A program made the position numbers and the translations under genes. Below are positions 24,963 to 33,608 of a stretch of 64,000 nucleotides of DNA, one piece after another (positions within the stretch are counted from its first letter, which is position 1; the number at the start of each line of letters is the position of its first letter). The stretch covers positions 1 to 64,000 of the forward strand of contig DALZEF010000009.1 in assembly GCA_031979385.1 (NCBI GenBank). Reading direction: 5' to 3'. The notes under the pieces are model-generated. The model ran no database searches, was not told the DNA's origin, and saw only the letters and a list, made by a program, of their open reading frames with translations. Source of the DNA: Timonella sp031979385 (GTDB lineage Bacteria; Actinomycetota; Actinomycetes; Actinomycetales; Cellulomonadaceae).

Positions 24963-25487
24963 TCAGAGGTGTACATGAAATTTGAGCATGCGCCTTGGGG
25001 TGCGCGAGTGTCTCGTTGGCTGTGCTGTTTGCGTGCCGGGGTGCCGGGGCTTCCTGCTGAACCTATCGTAGGTTTCGTATTTCCCCTGTTTAAACACGTA
25101 AAGATCCTGAACGGTATCTCGGGGCAGTATGCGCTTATAGGGCTGTTAGTCTACTCGGGGTCTTGAATATGGTGATCGCGGTGATGGTTGTATCGCGAGA
25201 TGTGCTTCGTTTCGGATCGTGGCGACGGGTGCTCCATGGAGGATGGAAAACCTGACAGCGCTTGCAGAACCTTCGTGAAGATCTACGTCATGCGATGGGA
25301 GAATTGCCCCGCGTTGAGACCGCAGTTGGCGGGGGTCGACCCTAGGCACAGGAGCGCCGTGGCGAATGCCGTTCGGGCGTTCCCGCTGTGCGAGGCCGTT
25401 TCCGCAGGTGAGACTCGTTGCGGTGCGTCTTGGCCGAATGGAGTGAGCTGACTACATGGCGCGATGGCGATAGGCGAGCATTCGCGA
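24963..25487. other. Long intergenic region with a second operator-like site
   Basis: No gene is evident in these 525 bases. At 25252-25267, CTGACAGCGCTTGCAG matches 14 of 16 positions of the O1 palindrome (24917-24932). The two sites are 335 bases apart centre to centre. This length is unusual for a promoter region and may serve looping, or it may hold the remains of a lost gene. Confidence 0.5.
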
Positions 25488-26513
25488 CTACGAAGCGTGT
25501 GATTGCGTGCGGACGTGGGTTGCGCTTTGCCGAATTTGGAGTTTTCCCTCGTATGCGGAAAAAAGCGGCACTGGTTCAGAGGCAACCAGGCGACGTAAAG
25601 TTTCGAATGCGGCACCGCCGAGTATCACGAAATCTTGCTGAATAGTGGTTAGCGCTGGCCGTATTATGCTGGCGAAAGGCTGGTCGTCAAAACTCACAAC
25701 CGATACATCTGCGGGAATGCGAATATTATTGTCTTGGGCATAGGATAAAACTCCCAAAGCAACCTCATCGTTACCGCACAACACAGCAGTGACGTTTTCT
25801 TGGGCGAATAACTTTGAACTCTCGGAATAACCAGAGGACGAATCATAGTCGCATTCAATGACTGAAGGTATTGGAGCGCCCGCCTCTGAAAGCGCTCGAA
25901 GCCAGCCAACATTGCGACCATTTGATTTATCAGTCGATGGAATTGCCATGAGATGAACCGTCTCATGTCCAAGGCCTAGCAGATACTGGGTTGCCGTGTA
26001 GCCCGCGGTCGTGTCATCGATATACACTCGTGGGATCTGGCCGCCATCCTCAAGATGTCCACCTGCGATAACTGCCCGAACCGTGCGTGGAAGCTTGGTG
26101 AGCACCTTTCGCGATATCTCGTCGAAGTCAACCAGTATGACTCCCGCGATAGGCTGCCCCATCACCAGATCCACTGCCCGCTGAATATGCTCTGCGGAAT
26201 CGGATTCAACGACGGTGATCATGATCGAGTATCCAGATTCTCTGGCAGCAAGGCCGATTCCCTCAATGGTCTTCGCGTAGCCATATCGGACCGTGTTGTG
26301 AACGATGATCGCTATCATGCTTTGTTGTCGATTGGCGAGGGCGCGAGCAGCCGGATTCGGGTGATAATCGAGTTTTTTTACTGCAGCATGTACCGCCTTG
26401 GCTTTCACGCCGCTTACGCGCACTTTCCCGCTCAGAACTCGAGAAACTGTAGAGGTGGATACTCCTGCCTCAGCCGCCACATCTTCGAGGGTTGGAGGAT
26501 GTATATCTGGCAT
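25488..26513 (-). CDS. LacI-family repressor
   Basis: 341 residues. The N-terminal HTH is TLEDVAAEAGVSTSTVSRVLSGKVRVSGVKAKAVHAAVKKLDYHPNPAARALA, with the hinge helix in the last part. The effector domain is a periplasmic-binding-protein fold (IAIIVHNTVRYGYAKTIEGIG..., ending VVSFDDQPFASIIRPALTTIQQ). It lies upstream of the alpha-galactoside operon on the same strand, and the palindromes between them are its likely sites. The inducer is probably an alpha-galactoside or galactose; this is inferred from the operon only. Confidence 0.92.
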   Translation of the reverse strand: MPDIHPPTLEDVAAEAGVSTSTVSRVLSGKVRVSGVKAKAVHAAVKKLDYHPNPAARALANRQQSMIAIIVHNTVRYGYAKTIEGIGLAARESGYSIMITVVESDSAEHIQRAVDLVMGQPIAGVILVDFDEISRKVLTKLPRTVRAVIAGGHLEDGGQIPRVYIDDTTAGYTATQYLLGLGHETVHLMAIPSTDKSNGRNVGWLRALSEAGAPIPSVIECDYDSSSGYSESSKLFAQENVTAVLCGNDEVALGVLSYAQDNNIRIPADVSVVSFDDQPFASIIRPALTTIQQDFVILGGAAFETLRRLVASEPVPLFSAYEGKLQIRQSATHVRTQSHAS

Positions 26514-26904
26514 GGCCTATTATCTCCGATGGAAGTGCTATTTCTTTGCTGATTGTAGCATCGAAATTGCTTTCTCTATTGTAGGGAGAGTCTAGGCCGT
26601 GGGCCTCATTGAAGAAGACCGGTAGCCCCATGGCGTGCGTGGAAGGGGCCGAGGGCTCATCCCGCGGAGATGCCCGAAGGCTGCGACGGCTCTGTCTGGG
26701 TCAAGTCTACGAAGGCTGCTGGAAGAACTCCGCATGCAATGTGCGGTTGCTTTCCACCCTGCCCGCGGCGCCCCTATATTTCCCTCCCCGTTACGTGTGC
26801 ATTTGTGGGCTGGGAACTGCGTCCGATCCATGTCGGTGCGAACCTGCTTCGCGTGGTTCCCGACTTTATTTCTATACCGTGTCCCCAGCCGGTAACCTTG
26901 TGCC
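26514..26904. other. Intergenic region, nothing recognised
   Basis: Short frames exist on both strands, but none has a good ribosome binding site, plausible composition or family signature. The region separates divergent genes and should hold the promoters of the LacI gene and of DUF2516-dtd. Confidence 0.5.
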
Positions 26905-27231
26905 ATGTTTGCTGACCTCCAGTGGCTCATCATCTTCTTGCTGACGCTCGGTGCATTCGTGCTCGAACTCATAGCGCTGATCGACTGCGCGCGCCGCCCC
27001 CAGTACGCCTTCGCACGTGAGGGTAAGCGGACCAAGAAGTTCTGGCTCATCCTGCTTGCAGTGTTCGCACTTGTAGGGTTCCTCGGTCTTGAGCCACCAC
27101 TCGGTGCAGGCTACCTTGGCCTCACTGCGCTCCTTATCGCGATCCCCTCGTTCATCTACTTCGCCGACGTGCGTCCAGCTATCCAGCCCTACGGTTTCGG
27201 GCAAAACAACAACAATCGCGGAGGCTGGTGA
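26905..27231 (+). CDS. DUF2516-family membrane protein
   Basis: 108 residues with three membrane segments: LQWLIIFLLTLGAFVLELIALIDC, WLILLAVFALVGFLGL and YLGLTALLIAIPSFIYF. Between the first two is the conserved basic loop ARRPQYAFAREGKRTKKF. Pattern and length match DUF2516, an actinobacterial family of unknown function. The C-terminal tail is Gly/Asn-rich (GFGQNNNNRGGW). The stop is one base before the dtd start, so the two are likely coupled. Confidence 0.88.
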   Translation: MFADLQWLIIFLLTLGAFVLELIALIDCARRPQYAFAREGKRTKKFWLILLAVFALVGFLGLEPPLGAGYLGLTALLIAIPSFIYFADVRPAIQPYGFGQNNNNRGGW

Positions 27232-27232
27232 C

Positions 27233-27658
27233 GTGCGCGCAGTACTGCAACGCGCCGCGCGAGCGAGTGTCACCGTCAACAACGAGATAGTCTCCCAGTT
27301 CGACCGCCAAGGCATCGTAGCCCTCGTGGGGGTCACGCACGGTGATGACCAGAACGACGTGGACACGATCGTCCGCAAAATCGCTGAACTACGTATCCTC
27401 AGCGACGAAACCTCCGCGCAAGACAGTGATGCACCAATCATCGTCGTCTCACAGTTCACGCTCTACGCAGACGTCCGTAAAGGACGGCGCCCATCCTGGA
27501 ACGCCGCCGCAAAACAACCAATTGCCGAACCGCTCGTTGAAGCCGTGGTTGCAGGGCTGCGCGAGCGTGGACTGACCGTGGGCACGGGAGTCTTCGGCGC
27601 TCATATGGATGTCGAACTCATCAATGACGGTCCCGTCACGATCATCGTGGACTCATAA
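27233..27658 (+). CDS. dtd: D-aminoacyl-tRNA deacylase
   Basis: 141 residues from GTG 27233, with GGAGG eight bases upstream; a longer frame that starts inside DUF2516 is rejected. The protein hydrolyses D-amino acids from tRNA. The start VRAVLQRAARASVTV, the SQFTLYADVRKGRRPSW block and the cross-subunit Gly-cisPro motif NDGPVTIIVDS at the C-terminus are all intact. Length is as in typical Dtd (about 145). Confidence 0.95.
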   Translation: MRAVLQRAARASVTVNNEIVSQFDRQGIVALVGVTHGDDQNDVDTIVRKIAELRILSDETSAQDSDAPIIVVSQFTLYADVRKGRRPSWNAAAKQPIAEPLVEAVVAGLRERGLTVGTGVFGAHMDVELINDGPVTIIVDS

Positions 27659-27713
27659 GACGTCCAACCGGCACACCCGCACCCCCAGCACGCGACACAC
27701 GCAAAGGTAACCG

Positions 27714-28919
27714 ATGTCCAGCAGCGCACCTCAGCCTGAGAGCACCTCCACCGTCGGCGAGCATCTAACTCCCAACGGCACCGAACCACTGACTATTGGC
27801 TTGGTCATCGATGACTCGCTTGACTCCACCGATGGAGTGCAACAGCACGTCCTGACTCTTGGACGCTGGCTAAGGCTCCAGGGGCATACGGTGCACTACC
27901 TGACGTCCACGACCACGCGTACTGACCTGAGTAACTTGCACTCCCTGGCCAAGAACTGGCGCCTCAAGTTCAATGGAAATCGGGTGGGCATACCGTTGCC
28001 TGCGCCGAAGCAGGGCATCAAGGAACTGCTCAAGTCCACACACTTCGACGTGCTGCACATCCATATGCCGTACAGTCCACTTATGGCTGGCCGTGTGATC
28101 GCGGCTGCAGATCTAGAGACCCGGCTTGTAGGCACGTTCCACATTCTCCCGTGGTCGAGTCTCACCCGGATCGGCACGCGTGCACTCGGTTGGCTTCAAC
28201 GCAAGCAACTACGCCGGTTTAAGCAGATCATCGCGGTATCAACCCCTGCTGCGGCGTTTGCGCGCGAGGCGCTCGCAGTAGATCCAATCGTGATCGGTAA
28301 CCCGGTTCGCGTCGCCGGATATGAGGAAGCCTACGAGACAGAGAAGGCAAGACTCGCCAAGGCCCCGCAGGAGTTGGATGCTCCCGTACGGATTTTCTTC
28401 TTGGGTCGTCTGGTCGAACGCAAGGGAGTGGCCGAACTTCTGGTTGCCTGCCGCAGGCTCGTTGACATTACTGATGAGCCCTTCGAGATCGTTATTGGCG
28501 GCAAAGGTCCGCTGCTTGACCAACTGCTCAGTTATGCCGCCACCACCGGCCTTGACCGGATTGTGCGTTTCATCGGTTACGTTGCGGAGGATGACAAGGC
28601 TGAACTTCTTGCGCAGTCCGATATCGTTGCGCTGCCGTCAACCGGTGGCGAGAGCTTTGGCATTTCCGTGGTGGAAGCACTCGCGGCGTGCCGCGGCGTC
28701 GTGATTGCCGGTGACAACCCCGGATACCGCACGGTTATGGAAGGCCTCGAACACAACATCGTTGATGCGAAGAACACCGAGGCCTTTGCGCGGCTACTCA
28801 AGAAATATGTTGAGGATCCCGAAGCCCGCGCGGCCGAGAGCCGCGCCCAGATCGAGCAGGCCCGTACGTTCGACGTTGACTACATCGGCCAACGCGTCGT
28901 GGACGTCTACACTCACTGA
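27714..28919 (+). CDS. GT4-family glycosyltransferase
   Basis: 401 residues with a GT-B fold. The N-terminal domain has IGLVIDDSLDSTDGVQQHVLTLGRWLRLQGHTVHYLTS (Gly-rich acceptor loop), FDVLHIHMPYSPLMAG and LVGTFHILPWSS. The C-terminal donor domain has RIFFLGRLVERKGVAELLVACRRL and the GT4 E-x7-E motif ESFGISVVEALA. The first 25 residues are a Ser/Thr-rich extension. Such enzymes in Actinobacteria are mannosyltransferases for phosphatidylinositol mannosides or related glycolipids, or glycogen/trehalose enzymes. The acceptor is not known here. It starts 55 bases after dtd and may be in the same transcript. Confidence 0.88.
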   Translation: MSSSAPQPESTSTVGEHLTPNGTEPLTIGLVIDDSLDSTDGVQQHVLTLGRWLRLQGHTVHYLTSTTTRTDLSNLHSLAKNWRLKFNGNRVGIPLPAPKQGIKELLKSTHFDVLHIHMPYSPLMAGRVIAAADLETRLVGTFHILPWSSLTRIGTRALGWLQRKQLRRFKQIIAVSTPAAAFAREALAVDPIVIGNPVRVAGYEEAYETEKARLAKAPQELDAPVRIFFLGRLVERKGVAELLVACRRLVDITDEPFEIVIGGKGPLLDQLLSYAATTGLDRIVRFIGYVAEDDKAELLAQSDIVALPSTGGESFGISVVEALAACRGVVIAGDNPGYRTVMEGLEHNIVDAKNTEAFARLLKKYVEDPEARAAESRAQIEQARTFDVDYIGQRVVDVYTH

Positions 28920-28936
28920 CTGCGTTGCGTGAATTG

Positions 28937-29608
28937 CTAGTCGGTTTCGGGCGCCTGAGGCGGATTAACTGTCTCTTGGAGTTCTTGACCGCGCCGGAAA
29001 ACCAGGACAAGAGCGGTAGACCCTGCGATCATCAGCCAAGCATAGCTAGCGCCCAGTCCAGAATCATAGAGGCTGGTTTCATTCCCAAAGACAGCCGTTG
29101 TTGCGGTGCCGCTGAGTTTGTCCAGCAGCATGCTTGACACAGCAAGGGTGCTCAATGCGGCGGCCACCCACGTAACAATTGTTGTGTTTGGCTCAGAGAA
29201 AATCTCTAAACGCAGGAAACGGCGCAACAAAATAAACGCGCAGACGATGAGTGCCGTAGCCGCAAGGACTCGGATTCCGTGCGCAAAAACGTACTGAGTT
29301 GTCTGCCACGTTGAGAATCCTGAAACATCCACGATCACACTCGCGATCCGTCCAGTCACTTCGGGTTCATTCTCAATCGTGACAGTCCCGGTGCTCTCAG
29401 ATAGATTCATCGGGAGGGGTAGTCCGTGCCCTCGTAGCCATGCGAGCAATGCGGCACCGGACGTAACGATCGCGTGAATAAGCACGAGTGCAGACGCAGG
29501 AAACTGGCCATACGCCATGATTTTGTATCGCAACGCTACGCCGGGGTCGCGCCCGTCATCTTCCGAACCGGCGTGGCGCCCGCTTGGAGGCACATCATCA
29601 TTCGTCAT
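28937..29608 (-). CDS. DUF2975-like membrane protein, second copy
   Basis: 223 residues. After a polar N-terminus (1-30) there are four membrane segments, near 34-55, 108-128 (GIRVLAATALIVCAFILLRRFL), 141-165 and 188-205, with a long extracytoplasmic loop between the first two containing TGTVTIENEPEVTG. This layout is shared with the gene at 29991-30611, which has the same four-segment plan and the loop region EVAVNIANGTLTV. The stretch LLRRFLRLEIFSEPNTTIV parallels LFRQVTNGVVFSPRNTKIV of the other protein (VFSPxNTKxV is typical of DUF2975). The gene has its own promoter/operator at 29662-29697. Function unknown. Confidence 0.72.
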   Translation of the reverse strand: MTNDDVPPSGRHAGSEDDGRDPGVALRYKIMAYGQFPASALVLIHAIVTSGAALLAWLRGHGLPLPMNLSESTGTVTIENEPEVTGRIASVIVDVSGFSTWQTTQYVFAHGIRVLAATALIVCAFILLRRFLRLEIFSEPNTTIVTWVAAALSTLAVSSMLLDKLSGTATTAVFGNETSLYDSGLGASYAWLMIAGSTALVLVFRRGQELQETVNPPQAPETD

Positions 29609-29661
29609 CGCTGGCTCTCATTCTATGACCGTAAAGTTCTCAAGAATTACGTGCTGACGAG

Positions 29662-29697
29662 CGATAATAACGCGAGGTTGAACGATATGCCTCGGCC
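29662..29697 (-). promoter_or_regulatory. Putative operator/promoter of the second DUF2975 gene
   Basis: CGATAATAACG (29662-29672) and CGATATGCCTCGGCC (29683-29697) recur almost exactly as CGATAATAACG and CGATATGTCTCGACC upstream of the other DUF2975 gene (30659-30689). The spacers differ (10 versus 5 bases). The shared pair suggests that the Xre protein between the genes binds both. Confidence 0.5.
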
Positions 29698-29751
29698 TGC
29701 CCTATCTGTGAGATACCGAAGGCTCCTGGGGTATCCACTGGAAACAGTGCA

Positions 29752-29991
29752 CTAGCGCGATGGCGTAACGGACAAGAGATCTCCCACATCGCAGCCAAGT
29801 TCGGTGCAGATTGCCAGCAGGGTTGAGAAACGAATCGCTTTGGCACGATCATTTTTGAGTACCGATAGGTTCACTACGCTCACGCCGACCCGCGCGGATA
29901 ACTCGGTGAGGGTCATGTTCTTGGCCGCGAGTAACTCGTCAAGCCGACAATAGATTCCGGGGCCTTCGTGCTCGATTGATGCTGGTGTCAT
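29752..29991 (-). CDS. Xre/YozG-type helix-turn-helix regulator
   Basis: 79 residues. The HTH is CRLDELLAAKNMTLTELSARVGVSVVNLSVLKNDRAKAIRFSTLLAICTELGCDVGDLLS, the compact Cro/CI form often found with DUF2975 membrane proteins. Its ATG (29991) overlaps the TAA of the upstream DUF2975 gene as TAATG, so translation is coupled. It lies between the two DUF2975 genes. Likely role: repressor of both, through the operators at 29662 and 30648. Confidence 0.88.
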   Translation of the reverse strand: MTPASIEHEGPGIYCRLDELLAAKNMTLTELSARVGVSVVNLSVLKNDRAKAIRFSTLLAICTELGCDVGDLLSVTPSR

Positions 29992-30611
29992 TACACGAGT
30001 CCTTCGGAGGTTTCAGCCAGGGAATGGCCTACACGGAAGAACAGACTTGTAAGAAAGCCAATTCCGGCCGCTGCGGTGAGTCCGATGATGGCATTCGAAC
30101 CTCCGGGGTTGTCTACTGTGTAGTTGGAGACTTGAGCGAATGCCGCGTTGGAGGCCATGTTGCCGAAGAATGGGGCCAAACCTGTAACCAGAATCGCGCA
30201 TACCGCGAGCGTGTCCACGATTTTGGTGTTGCGTGGAGAAAAGACTACGCCGTTGGTTACTTGACGAAACAGTAGGTACAGCGCGCCAACGAACGTAAGC
30301 GTTGCTCCCAGCACGAGCGCGTGTTCTATAAGCATTGCGGCAGTCCCCGCAACAGGCATGCTGGGTACCGTCAAGGTGCCGTTTGCGATGTTCACAGCGA
30401 CTTCTTGTCCGTTCTCTCCAACGGGTGCGGTTCCTTGCAGAGAGTCGAAACTAACGTGCACAGGCACATTTGTGTTGCGTATCGCGTCTCTTATTGTGGT
30501 GAGTGACGCGCCTACTACAGTGACTGCTCCGATGGAGATTGCGCCCCACAGCAGCCATAGGAGCATGGTGTAGTCCTTGCGAAGCCTTTGTGGGAGTTGG
30601 TCAGTGGTCAT
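29991..30611 (-). CDS. DUF2975-family membrane protein, first copy
   Basis: 206 residues from ATG 30611, chosen over a longer frame (to 30788) because AAGGATGG precedes it and the longer N-terminus would run through the operator. Four membrane segments (MLLWLLWGAISIGAVTVVG; LVLGATLTFVGALYLLF; LAVCAILVTGLAPFFG; AIIGLTAAAGIGFLTSLFF) flank an extracytoplasmic loop. The motif FRQVTNGVVFSPRNTKIVDTLAVCAILV is the DUF2975 signature. Function unknown; the family is regularly paired with a small Xre regulator, as here. Confidence 0.85.
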   Translation of the reverse strand: MTTDQLPQRLRKDYTMLLWLLWGAISIGAVTVVGASLTTIRDAIRNTNVPVHVSFDSLQGTAPVGENGQEVAVNIANGTLTVPSMPVAGTAAMLIEHALVLGATLTFVGALYLLFRQVTNGVVFSPRNTKIVDTLAVCAILVTGLAPFFGNMASNAAFAQVSNYTVDNPGGSNAIIGLTAAAGIGFLTSLFFRVGHSLAETSEGLV

Positions 30612-30647
30612 GGTTCCATCCTTGGGTGTTGCGGACCGCACGGCGGC

Positions 30648-30689
30648 ATATCGACTAACGATAATAACGTTAATCGATATGTCTCGACC
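30648..30689 (-). promoter_or_regulatory. Palindromic operator of the DUF2975-Xre operon
   Basis: ATATCGACTAACG (30648-30660), spacer ATAATAA, CGTTAATCGATAT (30668-30680) is an inverted repeat with one mismatch in 13. CGATAATAACG and CGATATGTCTCGACC within it are shared with the site at 29662-29697. It is 37 bases upstream of the DUF2975 start. Confidence 0.6.
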
Positions 30690-30893
30690 GTGCAACAATC
30701 GAAACTCCAGTCGAGGGCAGATCGTGTGGTGATCTGATGAACTGCGACAAGCCGCCACAATATTCACGCCGCTGGCGAACAAGGGCATATTCCGGTAACT
30801 AGGCCCGTTCTAAACCACTAAAGTCTTGTATAGCCAACCGTGCCCACCGGCGTCCGGGAAGGCAGGAAGGCAACGCAGTCGTGAGGAGCGCAC

Positions 30894-33413
30894 ATGTTTG
30901 AAAGATTTACCGACCGAGCCCGTCGGGTGGTAGTCCTTGCCCAAGAAGAGGCACGGATGCTCAACCACAACTACATCGGAACCGAGCACATCCTGCTCGG
31001 CCTCATCCACGAGGGTGAAGGCGTCGCCGCGAAGGCACTCGAATCGCTCGGCATTTCGCTCGAAGCAGTGCGCTCGCAGGTCACTGAGATCATCGGTGAG
31101 GGACAGCAGGCCCCAAGCGGTCACATCCCATTCACCCCCCGTGCCAAGAAGGTCCTCGAGCTCTCGCTGCGCGAAGCGCTGCAGCTCGGACACAACTACA
31201 TCGGAACCGAGCACATCCTGCTCGGCCTCATCCGTGAGGGTGAAGGCGTCGCAGCCCAGGTGCTGACCAAGCTCGGTGCCGACCTGACCCGTGTTCGCCA
31301 GCAGGTCATCCAGCTCCTGTCCGGCTACCAGGGCAAGGAACCGGTTGCCGCCGGAACCGCAAACGAGCCAACCCCTGCAGGTTCTGCAGTGCTCGACCAG
31401 TTCGGCCGCAACCTCACGCAGGCCGCACGCGAAGGCAAGCTCGACCCAGTCATCGGTCGCGGCAAGGAAATCGAACGCGTCATGCAGGTTCTTTCCCGCC
31501 GTACCAAGAACAACCCGATCCTGATCGGTGAGCCAGGCGTTGGTAAGACCGCTGTCGTGGAAGGCCTCGCACAGGACATCGTCATCGGCGATGTTCCAGA
31601 GACCCTCAAGGACAAGCAGCTATACACCCTCGACCTCGGTGCACTCGTTGCGGGTTCCCGTTACCGCGGTGACTTCGAAGAGCGCCTCAAGAAGGTCCTC
31701 AAGGAAATCCGTACTCGCGGCGACATCATCCTGTTCATCGACGAGATCCACACCCTTGTTGGTGCCGGTGCCGCCGAAGGCGCAATCGACGCAGCGTCGA
31801 TCCTCAAGCCAATGCTTGCCCGAGGCGAACTTCAGACCGTCGGTGCAACCACACTGGACGAGTATCGCAAGCACATCGAGAAGGACCCAGCGCTTGAGCG
31901 CCGCTTCCAGCCCATCCAGGTAGCCGAGCCAACGCTGCCACACGCGATTGAAATCTTGAAGGGTCTGCGTGACCGCTACGAAGCACACCACCGCGTATCG
32001 ATCACGGACGATGCACTCGTGGCAGCAGCAACCCTCGCTGACCGCTACATCAACGACCGCTACCTGCCAGACAAGGCAATCGACCTCGTTGATGAGGCCG
32101 GAGCGCGTCTCCGCATCCGTCGCATGACCGCGCCGCCAGAACTGCGCGAACTCGACGAACAGATCGCTGAGGCACGCCGCGAGAAGGAATCTGCCATTGA
32201 CGAGCAGGACTTCGAGAAGGCAGCATCCCTGCGCGACAAGGAGAAGAACCTCATCGCGCAGCGTGCCGAGCGCGAAAAGGCCTGGAAGTCCGGTGACCTC
32301 GACACCGTATCCGAGGTAGACGAAGACCTGATCGCTGAGGTCCTCGCGATGTCGACCGGTATCCCAGTGACCCGCCTCAACGCAGAAGAGTCCTCGCGCA
32401 TCCTCAAGATGGAGGGCGAACTGCACAAGCGAGTCGTTGGACAGGACCGTGCAATCAAGGCGCTGTCGCAGGCGATTCGTCGTACCCGTGCCGGTCTGAA
32501 GGACCCGAAGCGTCCAGGCGGTTCGTTCATCTTCGCCGGACCAACCGGTGTTGGTAAGACCGAGCTTGCAAAGGCTCTGGCCGAGTACCTGTTCGATGAC
32601 GAGGACGCACTGATCTCGCTCGACATGTCCGAGTTCGGTGAGAAGCACACCGCATCACGTCTGTTCGGTGCCCCTCCGGGATACGTCGGATACGACGAGG
32701 GTGGACAGCTCACCGAGAAGGTGCGCCGCAAGCCGTTCTCCGTTGTTCTTTTCGACGAGGTTGAAAAGGCTCACTCCGACATCTTCAACTCGCTGTTGCA
32801 GATCCTCGAAGAGGGACGCCTCACCGACTCCCAGGGCCGCGTGGTGGACTTCAAGAACACCGTCATCATCATGACCACGAACCTCGGTTCGAAGGATGTG
32901 GCGAAGGGCGTTCAGATCGGATTCAACGCATCGAACGACCCACGCACCTCGTACGAGCGCATGAAGAACAAGGTCAACGAAGAGCTCAAGCAGCACTTCC
33001 GCCCCGAATTCCTCAACCGCGTTGACGATGTCATCGTCTTCCCACAGCTCTCGCGCGACGAGATCCTGCAGATCGTGGACCTCATGATCGCTCGTCTCGA
33101 CGAGCGCCTCGCGGACCAGGCTCTCAGCATCGAACTGACCGACGCGGCCAAGGAGCTGCTCGCGGACAAGGGCTACGATCCGGTCCTCGGTGCACGACCA
33201 CTGCGCCGTGCCATCCAGCGTGAGATCGAAGACGTCCTGTCCGAGAAGCTCCTGTTCGGTGAGTTCTCCGCAGGCGAGGTCATCGTGGTGGATGCGCAGG
33301 GTGAAGGACTCCTCGGAGAGTTCACGTTCAGCTCGCGCGAACGTGCCGCACTCCCAGCGGTCACCGTGCCAGCCGACGAGACACCGGTAACCGTCGAAGA
33401 CGCAGTCAACTGA
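30894..33413 (+). CDS. clpC: ClpC AAA+ unfoldase
   Basis: 839 residues. It unfolds proteins for ClpP and is essential or stress-related in Actinobacteria. Two Clp_N repeats (about 1-145; both with HNYIGTEHILLGLI), AAA domain 1 (Walker A GEPGVGKT, Walker B ILFIDEIHTL), a middle domain with a UVR-like coil (EQDFEKAASLRDKEKNLIAQRAEREKAWK, about 430-460), and AAA domain 2 (GPTGVGKT, VVLFDEVEKAH), then the C-terminal D2-small domain with LGARPLRRAIQREIED. The IGF-like ClpP loop is QIGFNAS. The tail (PVTVEDAVN) is acidic. RBS GAGGAG precedes the ATG. Codon use is strongly biased (high C-ending codons), as expected for abundant protein. Confidence 0.97.
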   Translation: MFERFTDRARRVVVLAQEEARMLNHNYIGTEHILLGLIHEGEGVAAKALESLGISLEAVRSQVTEIIGEGQQAPSGHIPFTPRAKKVLELSLREALQLGHNYIGTEHILLGLIREGEGVAAQVLTKLGADLTRVRQQVIQLLSGYQGKEPVAAGTANEPTPAGSAVLDQFGRNLTQAAREGKLDPVIGRGKEIERVMQVLSRRTKNNPILIGEPGVGKTAVVEGLAQDIVIGDVPETLKDKQLYTLDLGALVAGSRYRGDFEERLKKVLKEIRTRGDIILFIDEIHTLVGAGAAEGAIDAASILKPMLARGELQTVGATTLDEYRKHIEKDPALERRFQPIQVAEPTLPHAIEILKGLRDRYEAHHRVSITDDALVAAATLADRYINDRYLPDKAIDLVDEAGARLRIRRMTAPPELRELDEQIAEARREKESAIDEQDFEKAASLRDKEKNLIAQRAEREKAWKSGDLDTVSEVDEDLIAEVLAMSTGIPVTRLNAEESSRILKMEGELHKRVVGQDRAIKALSQAIRRTRAGLKDPKRPGGSFIFAGPTGVGKTELAKALAEYLFDDEDALISLDMSEFGEKHTASRLFGAPPGYVGYDEGGQLTEKVRRKPFSVVLFDEVEKAHSDIFNSLLQILEEGRLTDSQGRVVDFKNTVIIMTTNLGSKDVAKGVQIGFNASNDPRTSYERMKNKVNEELKQHFRPEFLNRVDDVIVFPQLSRDEILQIVDLMIARLDERLADQALSIELTDAAKELLADKGYDPVLGARPLRRAIQREIEDVLSEKLLFGEFSAGEVIVVDAQGEGLLGEFTFSSRERAALPAVTVPADETPVTVEDAVN

Positions 33414-33430
33414 CACCCACGTAAGAACGC

Positions 33431-33470
33431 AAGGGCACCCAGACGATTTCTCGTCTGGGTGCCCTTCGTT
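33431..33470 (+). terminator. Strong terminator after clpC
   Basis: AAGGGCACCCAGACGA (33431-33446), loop TTTC, TCGTCTGGGTGCCCTT (33451-33466) is a perfect 16-bp stem followed by CGTTTTG. Confidence 0.92.
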
Positions 33471-33508
33471 TTGCGTTATTGGATGCTGCCCCTGCGGGCT
33501 GCGGCCGT

Positions 33509-33577
33509 ATGGTGATTTTCCGGATTTTCCGGGTTTAGGGTTGGTTTTTGTGGTGGTTGATCCCGGAAAATCACCAT
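33509..33577. repeat. Intergenic inverted repeat between convergent genes
   Basis: ATGGTGATTTTCCGG (33509-33523) is exactly complementary to CCGGAAAATCACCAT (33563-33577). Inside the first arm region, GATTTTCCGG is immediately repeated (33523 onward), so a second ATTTTCCGGG (33524-33533) can pair with the same 3' arm (33562-33571). It may be a second terminator for the opposite gene, or a small repeat element. Confidence 0.6.
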
Positions 33578-33608
33578 GACGAGGTTTTTGCCTCACATGT
33601 GTGAAGGG

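Noticed and set aside
26592..27050. Minus-strand frame of 152 residues upstream of DUF2516
   Set aside because: Overlaps the real DUF2516 gene, is Ser/Arg-rich and lacks a start signal.
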